The notes below the pieces were generated by a model. That model was not told where the DNA came from, made no database searches, and saw only the letters and a list, made by a program, of their open reading frames with translations. Source: Antilocapra americana (lineage: Eukaryota > Chordata > Mammalia > Artiodactyla > Antilocapridae). From it: a stretch of 64,000 nucleotides of DNA. The DNA is taken from assembly GCA_007570785.1 (NCBI GenBank), contig ML660777.1:8263166-8327165 (forward strand). The letters are read 5' to 3'. Below, in pieces: positions 32,487 through 43,523 of the stretch; the stretch's first letter is position 1; each line of letters begins with the position of its first letter. A program made the position numbers and the translations under genes.

Positions 32487-32955
32487 TATCCCAAAGATTG
32501 TTTTAGTCATTTTCCTTCCTTCCTGACACACAGACACCAACTCGAGCCAATATTTTTTCCTCACCACATGTGTCATTAGATGAGTTGGAGACAGGAAATA
32601 TATGGTATCCTATGCTTAAAATATTAGTACTTCTCTTTTATGTAATAAGTCCATATTTACTTTTAGGATGAAGCTCAATTTTCACCTTTTGGGAGGCCTG
32701 GATCTCTTCAGAAGAGTAACTTTTGCTTTTCTCTGAATTCTGAAAGAACTTGGTCTCTATGATTTCTCTAACATCTCTTCCTGTACCTTTAATTTACGTA
32801 TGTATGTCTCTATTTATTTTATTGATTATAACCTTCTTAAAGGAATGGCTTCTTTTGTTTTTTGCATTTTTAAGACCTTGCTTAGAACATCCAGTACACA
32901 AGAGTAGTCAGTAAGTATCTGTTAACTTATTGAAATGAATGAGTACATGAATAAA
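32487..32955 (+). mobile_element. L2 LINE fragment, part 2
   Basis: Continues the L2 after the BovB insertion. It ends with the typical 'cagtacacaagagtagtcagtaagtatctgttaactta ... gaatgagtacatgaat' L2 3' end. Confidence 0.55.
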
Positions 32956-33145
32956 TTCATATTATTCTTTTTTATTTTATGTTGGAATATAGCCAATTAA
33001 CAATGCTATGATAGTTTCAGACAGTCAGCAAAGGGACTCAGCCATTCATATACACATATTCGTTCTCCCCCAAACTGCCCTCTCATCCAAGCTGCCACAG
33101 AACACTGAGTAGAGTTCCTTATAGTTATCCTGAGTACACACTGTG
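32956..33145. mobile_element. L1 3'-UTR-like repeat of artiodactyl type
   Basis: 'ttttattttatgttggaatatagccaatt', 'atgatagtttcagacagtcagcaaagggactcagcc' and 'acagaacactgagtagagttcc' match a repeat very common in artiodactyl genomes, associated with L1 3' ends. Orientation was not resolved. Confidence 0.55.
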
Positions 33146-35755
33146 CACTAACCTTTACAACTTCTTTTGATGCTCGCATAAAAGAATATAGTTAATATAG
33201 ATGACATCAGAATATGTGTGAAGAACACATATAGAATATATGGGAACTTCTGCAGTAAGAGAAGGTAGCTTTAATCGTATCTCATGTACCTTAAGTGTCT
33301 CTTGCTTGTGGATGGCTACCTTCATACTGTACTGCCAGTTTTCATAATGGCAAATCCAAAACCTTTTTATATTTTTACTTTCTCTGTTGGGGCACATGGA
33401 TAGAAAGAAGTCCCTTGATTTAAAAAACTGGGGACATTTTTAAGCTGGTTGTACATATCATGAATGTATTCTAGAAAGTATCTTAACTTTAAAACTCTGA
33501 GTTATTTTAGAAGATTATTAGTAGACAATAAAAATTCTATATATAGGTTTCACTTGTTTCTAGTTCAGAGCAGATTATTCTCATATGATATGAGATTTCA
33601 TATTATTCAATTTCTTGGCTCCCAGAATTCATTTATAATTGCTCCAACTAAGTTATAATTTTTGAACTTAATAAAATAATTAAAGTAGAAGAAATGTTCA
33701 TAACATTTAATATAGGTAGTTAAAAAAACCATTTGAGCCAGTGGTTTCCTGGAAACTTACTAAAGAATAGTAATTCCTTTTAACAACAACCAAAAGGTGG
33801 TAATTTTTGAATTATATATTTATTCACATGTTCTTTTAGCTATCCATGAATAAACAGAATGCATAGGCAATATGGATGTCACATCAAAGGAAGACTTAGA
33901 CAAAAGTGGTAATCGCTACTTATTTATCAGGAGCATGGAAGGGGAAGGAGAGAACAAAGAAAATTACTGATATCTATGATTTTAAAGTCAAACTGAAAGC
34001 TTTGTCCCAGGATCTTAGTAAGTCCCCCTAGGGAGAAAGCTTGTATGCTTTTCTATGCTTAGAACAGTGAATCTGATAAAGATCCTTTGCTTAGTCTAAC
34101 AAAAATGTGGCTTCAATTTTGTTTACTGGAAGTTTAAATTTATCATTTCTACTTTCATTGCCTGTTATTTTCACTCCTATTCCACACTCCTGTTTCTTCT
34201 GTTTCAGCATGGCAATGTTCAAGGTAGTAAGATTAAAGTTCTTTGTAGGTCTTCAGAATTATTTAAAGAAAATATTCATTTAGTGTCCTACACAAACTGA
34301 TTTTTGATGATGAATTAATCTAAGGGTAAGAACCACAAAGAAGGGAGGCATTATTTAAAAGCATATATCTAAGAATTCAAAATTTCCTTTTCTTCATAAT
34401 GCTGCAATATAGTTTGTACCTCTTCATTAATACTGTACCACTATTATTGTGGTATTATCTCCCAAAGGGCTTGAAGAAGTGACTACACAACAATTTAAGG
34501 ATGAAAAATCTGCCTTATTCAAAACATTTAGTGTGGAAGGCACTGTGCAGGAGAGATGAACTAATGACAAAGGACTTTATAATAAATAAATAAAGCAGAT
34601 AAAGACTTATATCCATGTCCACATGTATATTCTTGCAACCTCAGGATTAAATCCCACCAGCAAAGACAAATAAGCATTCCCTCTGTGAAATGAAGAAAGT
34701 CTACCTACTCCCCAAATCTTTGAAATAAATGTAGCTTTAAAAAATTAGAGGAAAATAAACAACAAACAGATGGGTTTATAAGAATGGAGTGCTTAATACC
34801 AGGATTAAATCATGGGGTTAGTCATGAAGAAAAGTGTCTTCAGAACTACTGTACAAGATAATATTGAGAAACCTAGTAACTTTTACTGAAAGACAAAAAA
34901 AAAATTGCTTGAGTAAATACAGGTAAATTATATGTAAGTGATCAATGCTGCAAAAATATCAATTCTTTTGAAAATACTATGTTGATATAATTTTAATTAT
35001 AGTAGGAAAGTACAAAATAAGATTTGAATTAAAAATAGAGATTACAAAACTAAATGTACAGTTTGACCCTTCTTTGGAGGACACATATACAGCATACATA
35101 GAAACAATGATAGCAAAATATTACAGGTGATTGCATCTTAATGAGAAGATCATTGTTGACTATTATACATATCATATAGCATATATAAATGAAGTGATTA
35201 CCTCACAGAGTTCTTGTAAACTTCATTGTTATAGTGAAGTTCAAATAGAGTGGAAGTGGAAGTGGTCTATAAACTCTGAAATATTATATTAATATGAACA
35301 TTTTGAGTTTGATTATATAAAAATATTAACCATTTGATTTTTCAGTGTTACTGATGGTAATTGCCTTCTCAACTTTTTTAATCCATTAATATTTTCTAGA
35401 GTACTTGGGAAAGAGTGTGCTATTTAAATAATATCTCATCTATCTTTCTTAGCAAATGGCTTCCCTCCAGTTTATCTAGAAAAAGAAGCCCTCAAGTACC
35501 CTTCCACACCACAAAATGTATTCTGTGAGCCTAGGTTCTTGGGTACCCATTTATCCTCCCATCTTTTCTCTTTTTATATTTTAAAGGAAATATAATGTCA
35601 TAATTCACAAAGTTAACCCTCCACATCTTTTGTTCAGTAAATTTAGTAGTGCAATAATTAATAAATTACTCTCTCTTCTCAGGAAGCTTTAATTATTAGA
35701 TGTATTTTCTCTCACTTTTCCCTCAAAACAACATTTTTCTTTAGATTTAAAAATA
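33146..35755. other. Unassigned AT-rich sequence
   Basis: No gene recognised. A stretch near 35195-35290 ('attacctcacagagttcttgtaaa') faintly resembles MIR but is too weak to call. Confidence 0.4.
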
Positions 35756-35990
35756 TGCAGTTCCTCCTTTTAAACAAATCTTTATTTTTCACTTTTCTCT
35801 ACTTTCTCCCTAAATTTGTGTTAAATTCTTGAAAAGTGTTTTTTTTTAATATCAGTTTCCTTAATTTTCATTATTTGTCCCACTCAATGTTAGCTTTATT
35901 CTGCCACCCATAATGGCCCTTGTTAAGGTCATCAGTGACTTCCAGGTCTCTAAAATCACTGACCTTTTCCCTACTATATATTACAAGAAA
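35756..35990 (+). mobile_element. L2/CR1-like ORF fragment (weak)
   Basis: 'aatggcccttgttaaggtcatcagtgacttccaggtctctaaaatcactgacc' resembles a conserved stretch in the RT region of L2-class LINEs. It is short and diverged. Confidence 0.4.
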
Positions 35991-36040
35991 CTTTATTTTT
36001 AGCAACTTTTCCTGAATTTCCTATAATGATCACATTTGGC

Positions 36041-36080
36041 TTTGATCATCTCTGATGATCTTTGATGATCTTTGATGTTG
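36041..36080 (+). repeat. Four-unit 10-bp tandem repeat
   Basis: Four consecutive 10-mers (tttgatcatc, tctgatgatc, tttgatgatc, tttgatgttg) form a short minisatellite directly next to the truncated end of BovB copy 7. Confidence 0.9.
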
Positions 36081-36095
36081 CTGTTTTTTTCTAAA

Positions 36096-37797
36096 TACTG
36101 CGTGAACATCTGGATGTTCACCGTTCACCTACTGTTGAAGCCCAAATTGCAGAAGTGTTTTTTTTTTTTTTTTTGAGCATTTTGAGCTCTGCTAGCGTGT
36201 GATCTGAGAGCAAGTGTGCAGCAGTTTGGATATTCTTGGTCATTTCCTTTCTCTGGGATTGGGATGAAAACTGACCTTTTCCAGTCCTGTGGCCACTGCT
36301 GAGTTTTCCAGCTTTGCTGGCATATTGAGTGCAGCATTTGCACAGCATCATCTTTTAGGATCTGAAATAGCTCAACTGGAATTCCATCACCTCCACTAGC
36401 TTTGTTCGTAGTGATGCTTCCTAAGATCCATTTAACTTTGCATCCCAGGATATCTGGCTCTAGGTGAGTGATCACTTCGTGGTTATCCAGGTCATTAAGA
36501 TCTTTTTCATACAGTTCTTCTGTGTATTTTTGCCACTTATTCTTAGTATCCTCAGCTTCTTTTAGGTCCATTTCTGTCCTTTATTGTGCCCATCTTTGCA
36601 TGAAATGTTCCCTTGCTATCTCTAATTTTCCTGAAGAGATCTCTAGTCTTTCCCATTCTATTGTTTTCCTGTATTTCTTTGCATTGATCACTGAGGAAGC
36701 TTCCCTTATCTTTCCTTGCTATTCTTTGGAACTCTGCATTCAAATGGGTAAATCTTTCCTTTTCTCCCTTGCCTTTCACTTCTTTTCTCAGCTATTTGTA
36801 ACACCTCCTCAGTAAAAAACAATTTGCCTTTTTACATTTCTTTTTCTTGGGGATGGTCTTGATCACTGTCTCCTGTATGCTGTCATGAACGTCCGTCCAT
36901 AGTTCTTCAGGGACTGTCTATCAGATCCAACCCTTTGAATCTACTTGTCACTTCCACTGTATAATCCTACAGGATTTGATTTAGATCATACCTGAATGGT
37001 CTAGTAGTTTTTCTTACTTTCTTCAATTTAAGTCTGAATTTTGCAATAAGGGGTTGGAGCTCACGATCTGAGCCACAATCAGCTCCCGGTCTTGTTTTTG
37101 CTGACTATAGAGCTCGATGGTCTTTGGCTGCAAAGAATATAATCAATCTGATTTTGGTGTTGGCCATCTGGTAATGTTCATGTGTAGAGTCTTCTCTTGT
37201 GTTGTTGGAATAGGGTGTTTTCTATGACCAGTGTGTTCTCTTGGCAAAACTCTATTAGATCTTTGCCCTGCTTCATTTTGTACTCCAAGGCCATATTTGC
37301 CTGTTACTCCAGGTATCTCTTGACTTCCTACTTTTGCATTCCAGTCCCCTGTAATAAAAAGGAAATCTTCTTTGGGTGTTAGTATAGAAAGTCTTATAGG
37401 TCTTCATAGAACTATTCAATTTCAGCTTCTTCAGCATTACTGGTCAGGGCATAGACTTGGATTACTGTGGCCTTGAATGGTTTGCCTTGGAAATGAAGAG
37501 AGATCTCTCTGTCATTTTTGAGACTGCACCCAAGAACTGCATTTTGGACTCTTTTGTTGATTATGAGGGCTATTCCATTTCTTCTAAGGGATTCTTGCTT
37601 TCAGTAGTAGAGCTAACATTCATGGACCTAACTTTCCAGATTCCTATGCAATATCGTTCTTTACAGCATTGGACTTTACTTCCATCACCTGTCACATCAG
37701 CAACTGGGCATTGTTTTTGCTTTAGCTCTGTCTCTTCATTCTTTCCGGAGTTTTTTTGCCACTCTTCTCCAGTAGCATGTTGGGTACTTACCAACAC
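36096..37797 (-). mobile_element. BovB LINE copy 7, antisense, endonuclease plus RT start
   Basis: The longest BovB piece in the window. On the minus strand it runs from the apurinic-endonuclease-like domain (about 37750 down to 36900) through the linker to the RT fingers, where it stops abruptly at about 36096. Most of the RT and the whole 3' end are missing, which is the opposite of normal 5' truncation. Endonuclease frame pieces include a stretch near 37340-37260 resembling 'WNAKVGSQEI..GVTG' and a downstream 'CGSDHELL'-like block near 37080. A 16-T run at 36158-36173 interrupts it. Frames are broken throughout. Confidence 0.9.
36125..36571 (-). pseudogene. BovB RT N-terminal remnant
   Basis: A 148-codon minus-strand frame with 'WQKYTEELYEKDLNDLDNH', 'VKWILGSITTNKASGGDGIP', 'VELFQILKDDAVQMLHSICQ' and 'QDWKRSVFIPIPEKGN'. 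These are typical of the start of the RTE reverse transcriptase, upstream of the catalytic palm. It becomes non-homologous after the poly(A)-encoded lysine run. Confidence 0.85.
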
Positions 37798-37798
37798 A

Positions 37799-37818
37799 AA
37801 TGAACTGAACTGAACTGA
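37799..37818 (+). repeat. BovB-tail-like (TGAAC)n run in sense orientation
   Basis: 'aaatgaactgaactgaactg' is the sense 3' tail repeat of BovB. It lies immediately after the 5'-side end of an antisense BovB body. It may be the remnant of a second element or of an inverted insertion. Confidence 0.75.
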
Positions 37819-38026
37819 TGTGGCTGCTACTCCTTAGTTGCTCCAGTTGTGTCTGACTGTTTGTGACCCTGTAGACTGTAGCCTGCCAGGCTTCTCTACC
37901 TGTGAGATTTCCCAGTAGAGTGGGTTGCCATTCCCTTCTCCAAGGGATCTTTCCAGCTCAAGGATCGAACCTGGGTCTTGTGCATTGCAGGCAGATTCTT
38001 TACCACTGAGCCACCATGAAAGCTCC
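37819..38026 (-). mobile_element. Bov-tA/BOV-A type SINE, antisense
   Basis: Begins 'gctgctactccttagttgctcc' (tail side) and ends at the head with 'ctttaccactgagccaccatgaaagctcc'. Confidence 0.92.
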
Positions 38027-38224
38027 ATCCCTATGCTAGATACTTTCAAATTCATACCTTCCAACTTCTCTTTTGAATATAAAGCCATACATTATTTGCT
38101 CTTTTTGAATGTCCCAAAGCTACCACAAATGCAATGCATCCAAATTAGTGACCTCCTCACCCCACTCCATCACCATATTTTTAAGATTTCAAGTTATTTA
38201 TGCATTTATAAAAATTTATTATAG

Positions 38225-38455
38225 CATAGGATTTAAGAGCATAGGCTTCATCAAATACCTGACTGAGTTCATAGGCTACTTCTAACATTTACAAAATGGA
38301 TATCTTGGATAACTTAACCTCTGACTTGATCCTATCATATGAAAACATTCAAAATCATTTTGAGAATTAAGTGACTTACAGAAAGAAACGTTGAGAACAT
38401 AACATGGCATAGTAAATGCCTAATGGATGTTAAGTATCATTATTATTTCTTATCT
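38225..38455 (+). mobile_element. MIR SINE
   Basis: 'tagcataggatttaagagcataggcttc', 'aaatggatatcttggataacttaacctctgacttgatc' and 'atggcatagtaaatgcctaatggatgttaagtatcattatta' follow MIR order in sense orientation. Confidence 0.7.
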
Positions 38456-38807
38456 CACATTTTCTCACACTTCTTAACTAGTTTTACCTGAGAGATAAAT
38501 CTCAGAGTCATGCTTGAATTATACTAGGCCCATATCTCCATTCCAATTCTACCACCAGAGCTCAGCATTTAAGTTCCTGAAGAGTTCTCAAAGTGCTCAC
38601 CTCACTTTGTTCCTATCAGACTGTTATAAATATCTTTATTCTACCTTACTATTGCCAAACCAGAGTTCTCATTTTCCTTACTAGAATCTTTTTTGAGGAA
38701 ATAAAACCGGTTCAGTGTCTGCTTTATTATTAAATCAGCTGAAGCATTCAATTCTGAAAATATATTTCAATGATTCTATATATTTGCAATATTTCACCTA
38801 GTTATAA
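38456..38807. other. Unassigned sequence
   Basis: No recognisable gene or repeat. Confidence 0.4.
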
Positions 38808-39029
38808 GGCTTCCCTGGTGACTCAGCAGTAAGGAAGCTGCTTACCAGTGCAGGAGACATAGGTTCACTCCCTGGGTTGGGAAGATCCCCTGGAGAAGGA
38901 AATTGCAACTCACTACAGTATTCTTGCCTGGGAAATCCCATGGACATTGGGCATTATGTGCTACAGTCCATGAAGTTGCAAAGAGTTGGACATGACTTAG
39001 CAACTAAACAAAAAAAAATAAATAAATAA
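38808..39029 (+). mobile_element. Bov-tA SINE with A-rich tail
   Basis: Full-length: head 'ggcttccctggtgactcagc', body 'gatcccctggagaaggaaattgcaactc', 3' end 'gttggacatgacttagcaacta' and an '(aaat)n' tail. Confidence 0.93.
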
Positions 39030-39700
39030 GGGCTACCAACAAAGAAAAACAAGAATTTTATGTTGAAGTAATTTTGGAAAACATTGTATACTTTTCCCTT
39101 TTTTACAGATTTACCATTAGTTTGTTCTAGGAAAGACACTACCAATATTTGTGTAACTTAGCATTTTTCAGTGTTTTCATGGCATCATACTCATTGTAAA
39201 GTAACATAAAATACTATTATCACATTTTGGGAAATGGCATTCCACATAATAAGAATCTATAGATATTTTACTAGTGAAGTGACAGGAATAGAGCTGTGTT
39301 TTAGAAATACAATTGGCAATAATAACATGATGAACAGACTTGATGTTGTATGAAAAAGAAATATGTGTCTCCCTAAGGGCAGTATTCTATGATTTTTCTT
39401 TCATATTTTCATATAAACTATTAATTCATCCTTTCAGATGCTAATGTAAAACATTCTCTTCAGGTCTCTCTAGTCCCACTGCTGTCACACATTATCTTCA
39501 GAAAAATAATTAAATAATAACCTGAATTCAACTTCTATCCCATATAGCATATCTGAACTAAAGTTTATTATATTAAAGCAGTTATTGAATATATAATTTC
39601 CCTACAAATGTCACAAATGTCTTTTCAAAATTGATCTGTGAGAGGAAGGAAATTGTGGGCTTTAGGTGAGGAATAAGATCACATTCAGAAAACGCAAAGC
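39030..39700. other. Unassigned AT-rich sequence
   Basis: No recognisable gene or repeat. Confidence 0.4.
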
Positions 39701-40112
39701 GCTTCCCTGATAGTTCAGTTGGTAAAGAATCCGTCTGAAATGTAGGAGACTCTGGTTTGATTTCCGGGTCAGGAAGATCCACTGAAGAAGTCCAGTATTC
39801 TTGGACTTCCCTTTTGGCTCAGCTGGTAAAGAATCCACCTGCAATGCAGGAGACATGCGTTCAATCCCTGGGTTGGGAAAATCTCCTGGAGAAGGAAAGG
39901 CTACCCATTCCGGTATTCTTGGACTTCCCTTGTGGCTCAACTGGTAAAGATTCTGCCTACAATGCAGGGGACTTGGGTTCAATCCCTGGATTGGGAAGAT
40001 CCTCTGGAGAAGGGAAAGACTACCCACTTCAGTATTCTAGCCAAGAGAATTCCATGGACTGTATAGTCCTTGGGATCACAGAGTCGGACACAACTGAGTG
40101 ACTTTCACTTTC
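39701..40112 (+). mobile_element. Bov-tA SINE with three tandem tRNA-like heads
   Basis: Three head units follow each other, each with a 'cttccct' start, a 'ctcarytggtaaaga' A-box region, a 'ggttyratyyc' B-box region and a 'gtattctt' end. Unit 1 is 39701-39802, unit 2 is 39803-39920, and unit 3 starts at 39921 and continues into one SINE body and tail ending near 40112. Normal Bov-tA has one head; two-headed forms are known. All three keep pol III promoter-like boxes. Confidence 0.88.
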
Positions 40113-40544
40113 AAATGAGACAAAGTGTAAGGTGGAGATCCAGAAAACATGTAAACAAAATTCAGTGACTGCTAGGGAAATATCAGCCGACGTAGTTGTA
40201 AACTGTGACATCCTAGAGGAAATTTTATTAAGTATATATCTCCAGTTACATTTGCCCATCTTGAATGCTGTCACCATTCCAAAGCATAGTGTGTCCATCC
40301 TCCTGAGGATGAACTGAGGAGCTTCTGAGGCTCATAAACAGATGTGTTTCATTGATTCTAAGATCAAGCAAAAATCCTTTTGGCCAACAATCAAGGTCTA
40401 CCACAATCTAGCCGTAGACTAACTTTCCAGTTTATACTTCTGCAATGATATACCACAAATGCTTTTCTCAGTCAGTTGTACATGTCTGCAGAATACAGTA
40501 GATAGCAAAAGTTAGAACAGAGCCACATCTAGTACTTCTTTCTT
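40113..40544. other. Unassigned, possible weak L2 similarity
   Basis: A stretch near 40355-40470 vaguely follows an L2 block order. It is insufficient for a firm call. Confidence 0.3.
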
Positions 40545-40935
40545 TCTTGATCTCTTGGATGATTAAACTCCCCAATGCTTTTGCAATTAGACCCGTTATT
40601 GCAAGAGCTATGGCCACTGGGCTGAAGTTGGAAGTGATGTATATCTCTGCTAGGCCAAGCAGTTACTTGCCAGGGTAGTATCTTCCAGTTCTCTTTTTTA
40701 TGTATTGCTACGGAGACTAAGGAAGACACCTATTCTACACAACTTAGCTTTAAGACAGTGGAGCAGTTGAAATCTGAAGAGCAGACTTAAACTTTGTGAA
40801 GCAGAGTCCCCCAAATGATCCTTGCAGAACATTTAAGATGAGAAAGAAATGTGCTTGTCCTATTCAACCACTGAAATATGGTATTAGTTTGTTATCTCAG
40901 CAGAAACTAGCCTATCCTGACTAATAAGACAACTT
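40545..40935 (+). mobile_element. MLT1-like (MaLR) LTR fragment
   Basis: The 3' part 'ggtattagtttgttatctcagcagaaactagcctatcctgactaataag' (near 40880-40930) matches the end of MLT1-type ERVL-MaLR LTRs. The preceding sequence is compatible but diverged. No internal coding sequence is present. Confidence 0.5.
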
Positions 40936-41913
40936 TGTTAATATCACCGCTAAACTTTTACAGGAAATATAGCTATAAATTATTTCATCATTTCCCTAGT
41001 AAAAGAGGATTATATTAGGAAAAATAGGATACATTAACTTGGATGAGAAAATTTAAGAAGTCACATTAAAAGAATTCTAAGATTACCTTGGGAAGTACCT
41101 TCTAGGAAAGGTCAGTCATCAGAGAGGAGTGGGTGAATTCTTTTTTTTCTCTTCTTTCTTTCTTTTTCTTGGTTATCATACTATATGGCTATCGAGAGGA
41201 CATCAATCTTAAGAATATCAACATTCTAAGCAATTAATTCTGCACGTTTTATTACAGTCATTTCAGTTAAAGAAAATGAATTAGTTCTCAGAATAAAAAT
41301 TCCTAAAAGAAAGGATGCTCACAGGAGACACATCAGAAAAAAATCAAAGAGCTAAACAAATAAAGAAAGAAGAGTCCTCTCTGTGCTTATAGGAATAAAT
41401 TTTCCACATTCTTTTTTGAGCTTTAGGACAGTTTAAAGTTATTATCTTACTGTTATCAAGTACAGAAACCTTGATTGTTCTCCTCTGGTGATTTAGATGG
41501 TGTGTTGTCTAACATGAAAGAGGTTTTTCCCTCTTATTTGTATTTCCCTTCTTAAAGATTCTCTTTGTATTTAGCTATTTGAAATATTTGGGGCCACAGA
41601 GAATTGAGAAGGATTACTGCTCACTGTTTCTTTTCTCTGTCCTACTTAGAGTTCTTCTCAAGTAGTAAAAGGGCTTTATGCCTTCAATTATAGAAAGGTT
41701 CTCAACTCACCTTTAAATGTTTTTTTTTCCTGTTTAATTAGAAATACTATTTCCCAGTTGTATGGCGGCCATGACATTACATTCCACTCTTTGAGCTTCC
41801 AAGAAAATCAGTTGGTTCATACCCTAGAAGAAATTGTTAGTGCGAAAAAGTTTTCCTTCTATCCTTCTAGGTTCTTCAGCTGGTCTAATAATTATATTGG
41901 CATAAGACAAACT
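40936..41913. other. Unassigned sequence with a polypyrimidine run
   Basis: No gene recognised. A (TTTC)n-like polypyrimidine tract lies at 41140-41171. Confidence 0.4.
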
Positions 41914-42120
41914 AGGGTTTCCCAGGTAGTGTAGTGGTAAAAGAATCTGCCTGCCAATATAGGAGATGCAAGAGATGCAGGTTTGGCCCCTGGGTCTAGA
42001 AGATTCCCTGGAGGATGAAATGGCAACCCACTCCAGTATTCTTACCTGGAAAATTCCATGGACAGAAGAGCCTGGTGGGCTATAGTCCACCAGGTCTTTA
42101 AGAGTCAGACATACAAATGA
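41914..42120 (+). mobile_element. Bov-tA SINE
   Basis: Head 'gggtttcccaggtagtgtag', B-box-like 'ggtttggcccctgggtc', body 'cactccagtattcttacctgg' and a degraded tail 'aagagtcagacatacaaatg'. An extra 'gatgcaagagatgcagg' in the head is a variant found in some Bov-tA subfamilies. Confidence 0.92.
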
Positions 42121-42849
42121 ACACACAGGGACCCTGCCTAAGACACATTAACAAGAGAAGAGCACGTTTAGTATTGTACATACAGGATCCTCATGAGCTA
42201 TGAGACTCAAAGGCAGTCAGGCAATTGAGGTTCATACACCCCCCGGAGCTAAAGAATTGGGTAGGGGCCCCGGGGCTTCAAAGCAGAGCAGGGTCATTCA
42301 CAGAAGATAAGAAGAGCAAACATTTGATAGTGCAGTGTTTGTCCTGTGAGGGAGGCAGGTCTTTCAAAGGAAAGTTATCCCTGGTCCTACTCTATTTCTG
42401 AACCAGGTTCCTATATAAATTCCTATAGGAAATTGAGGAAGAGGTACTAGTTTTTCTTGAGTCAGCTGGGTCTCGATTACCCTCAACTCAAAATAATCCA
42501 CCTGTCCTGGTGGTGCATTTTGGGCTGGCATATTTGTTTCCTTTCAAACTAAAGAGAGATGACTGCATGCTTCCACGGCTTTTCCTTTAAGGATGTTGGA
42601 AATAGGGAGAGCGGATCATCACCGACAACATATAGGCAGGTACGTGGCGGTGGTTCCAGCTTTCTTCTCCATACCCTGACCTTATTAATCTGCACAAAAA
42701 TCACAGCATCTCTCTCCTCACTCGTCCAGGGAAAAACTGAGGTGGATTACTTTAAAAGGTAAATGGACCTCACATACAAAATATCGTAGCAAGATGGGAT
42801 CATTTTCTAAAGTTTGTTTTGCTATACGAGCTCTAGGTTAAGAATAAAA
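42121..42849. other. Unassigned, GC-richer segment; possible old LTR
   Basis: Higher GC around 42240-42290 (a run of C and G bases near 42238-42275) and a promoter-like 'tatataaattc' near 42412. The mosaic of short motifs is reminiscent of an LTR, but I cannot name a family and see no flanking retroviral genes. Confidence 0.3.
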
Positions 42850-43195
42850 GGACTGATTCATTGGAAGGACTGGCATTGTCCAACAATTGGACGATAGCGT
42901 TATTGTCGAACTGGGGCTGAAACAACTACCGTCCTATCCAATATCCAATCGGAACTGGAACTCCGATAATGTGACACGCTGATGCAAAGAGCCAGCTCAC
43001 TGGAAAAGACTCTGTCACTAAGAAAAACTGAAGGCAAAAGAAGAAGTGGGTAGCGGAGGATGAGATGGTTAGATGACATCACTGACTCCATGGACATGAA
43101 TTTGAGTGAACTCTGAGAGACAGTGAAGGACAGGGGAGCCTGGAGTTTGCAATCCTCGGGGTCGCAAAACGTTGGACATGACTTAGCAACTGAAC
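42850..43195 (+). mobile_element. BovB-derived (ART2-like) 3'-end element with foreign segment
   Basis: From about 42970 onward it follows the BovB 3' end: 'gctgatgcaaagagccagctcactggaaaagactctg', 'ggatgagatggttagatgaca', 'gacatgacttagcaactgaacaa'. The first part (about 42880-42970) is replaced by a CpG-dense sequence unrelated to BovB. The whole is non-coding. Confidence 0.85.
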
Positions 43196-43288
43196 AAGAA
43201 AGAGTGAAAACTGGCCTTGGCTTGACCTCTGCTTTCTTATTTCAGTTGATCTTTGGGGAAGGTTTTCAATAAAAGATGGTCATATTAA

Positions 43289-43516
43289 CTGTGTGCATGC
43301 TAAGTTGCTTCAGTCATGTATGACTCTGACCCCATGGACTGTAGCCCGCCAGGCTCCTCTGTCCGTGGGATTCTCCAGGCAAGAATACTGGAGTGGGGTG
43401 CTATGCCCTCCTCCAAGGGATCTTCCCAACCCAGGGATTGAACCTGCATCTCTTTTGTCTCCTGCATCGGCAAGCAGGTTCTTTACTACGAGTGCTGTGC
43501 CACCTGGGAAGCCCTA
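43289..43516 (-). mobile_element. Bov-tA SINE, antisense, with 7-bp TSD
   Basis: Tail side 'gctaagttgcttcagtcatg', head side ending 'gtgctgtgccacctgggaagccct'. 'atattaa' flanks at 43282-43288 and 43517-43523. It carries the longer head variant with an extra 'tctcttttgtctcctgcat'-type duplication. Confidence 0.92.
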
Positions 43517-43523
43517 ATATTAA

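Noticed and set aside
36041..36080. CRISPR-like array
   Set aside because: The 10-bp units are contiguous without spacers, and the context is a mammalian genome; it is a minisatellite.
36468..36815. 115-codon plus-strand frame
   Set aside because: Lies entirely opposite the BovB copy 7 RT/endonuclease region; antisense shadow.
39701..40112. Cluster of tRNA genes
   Set aside because: The tRNA-like heads carry A/B-box similarity but lack a foldable acceptor and anticodon arm and are joined to SINE bodies.
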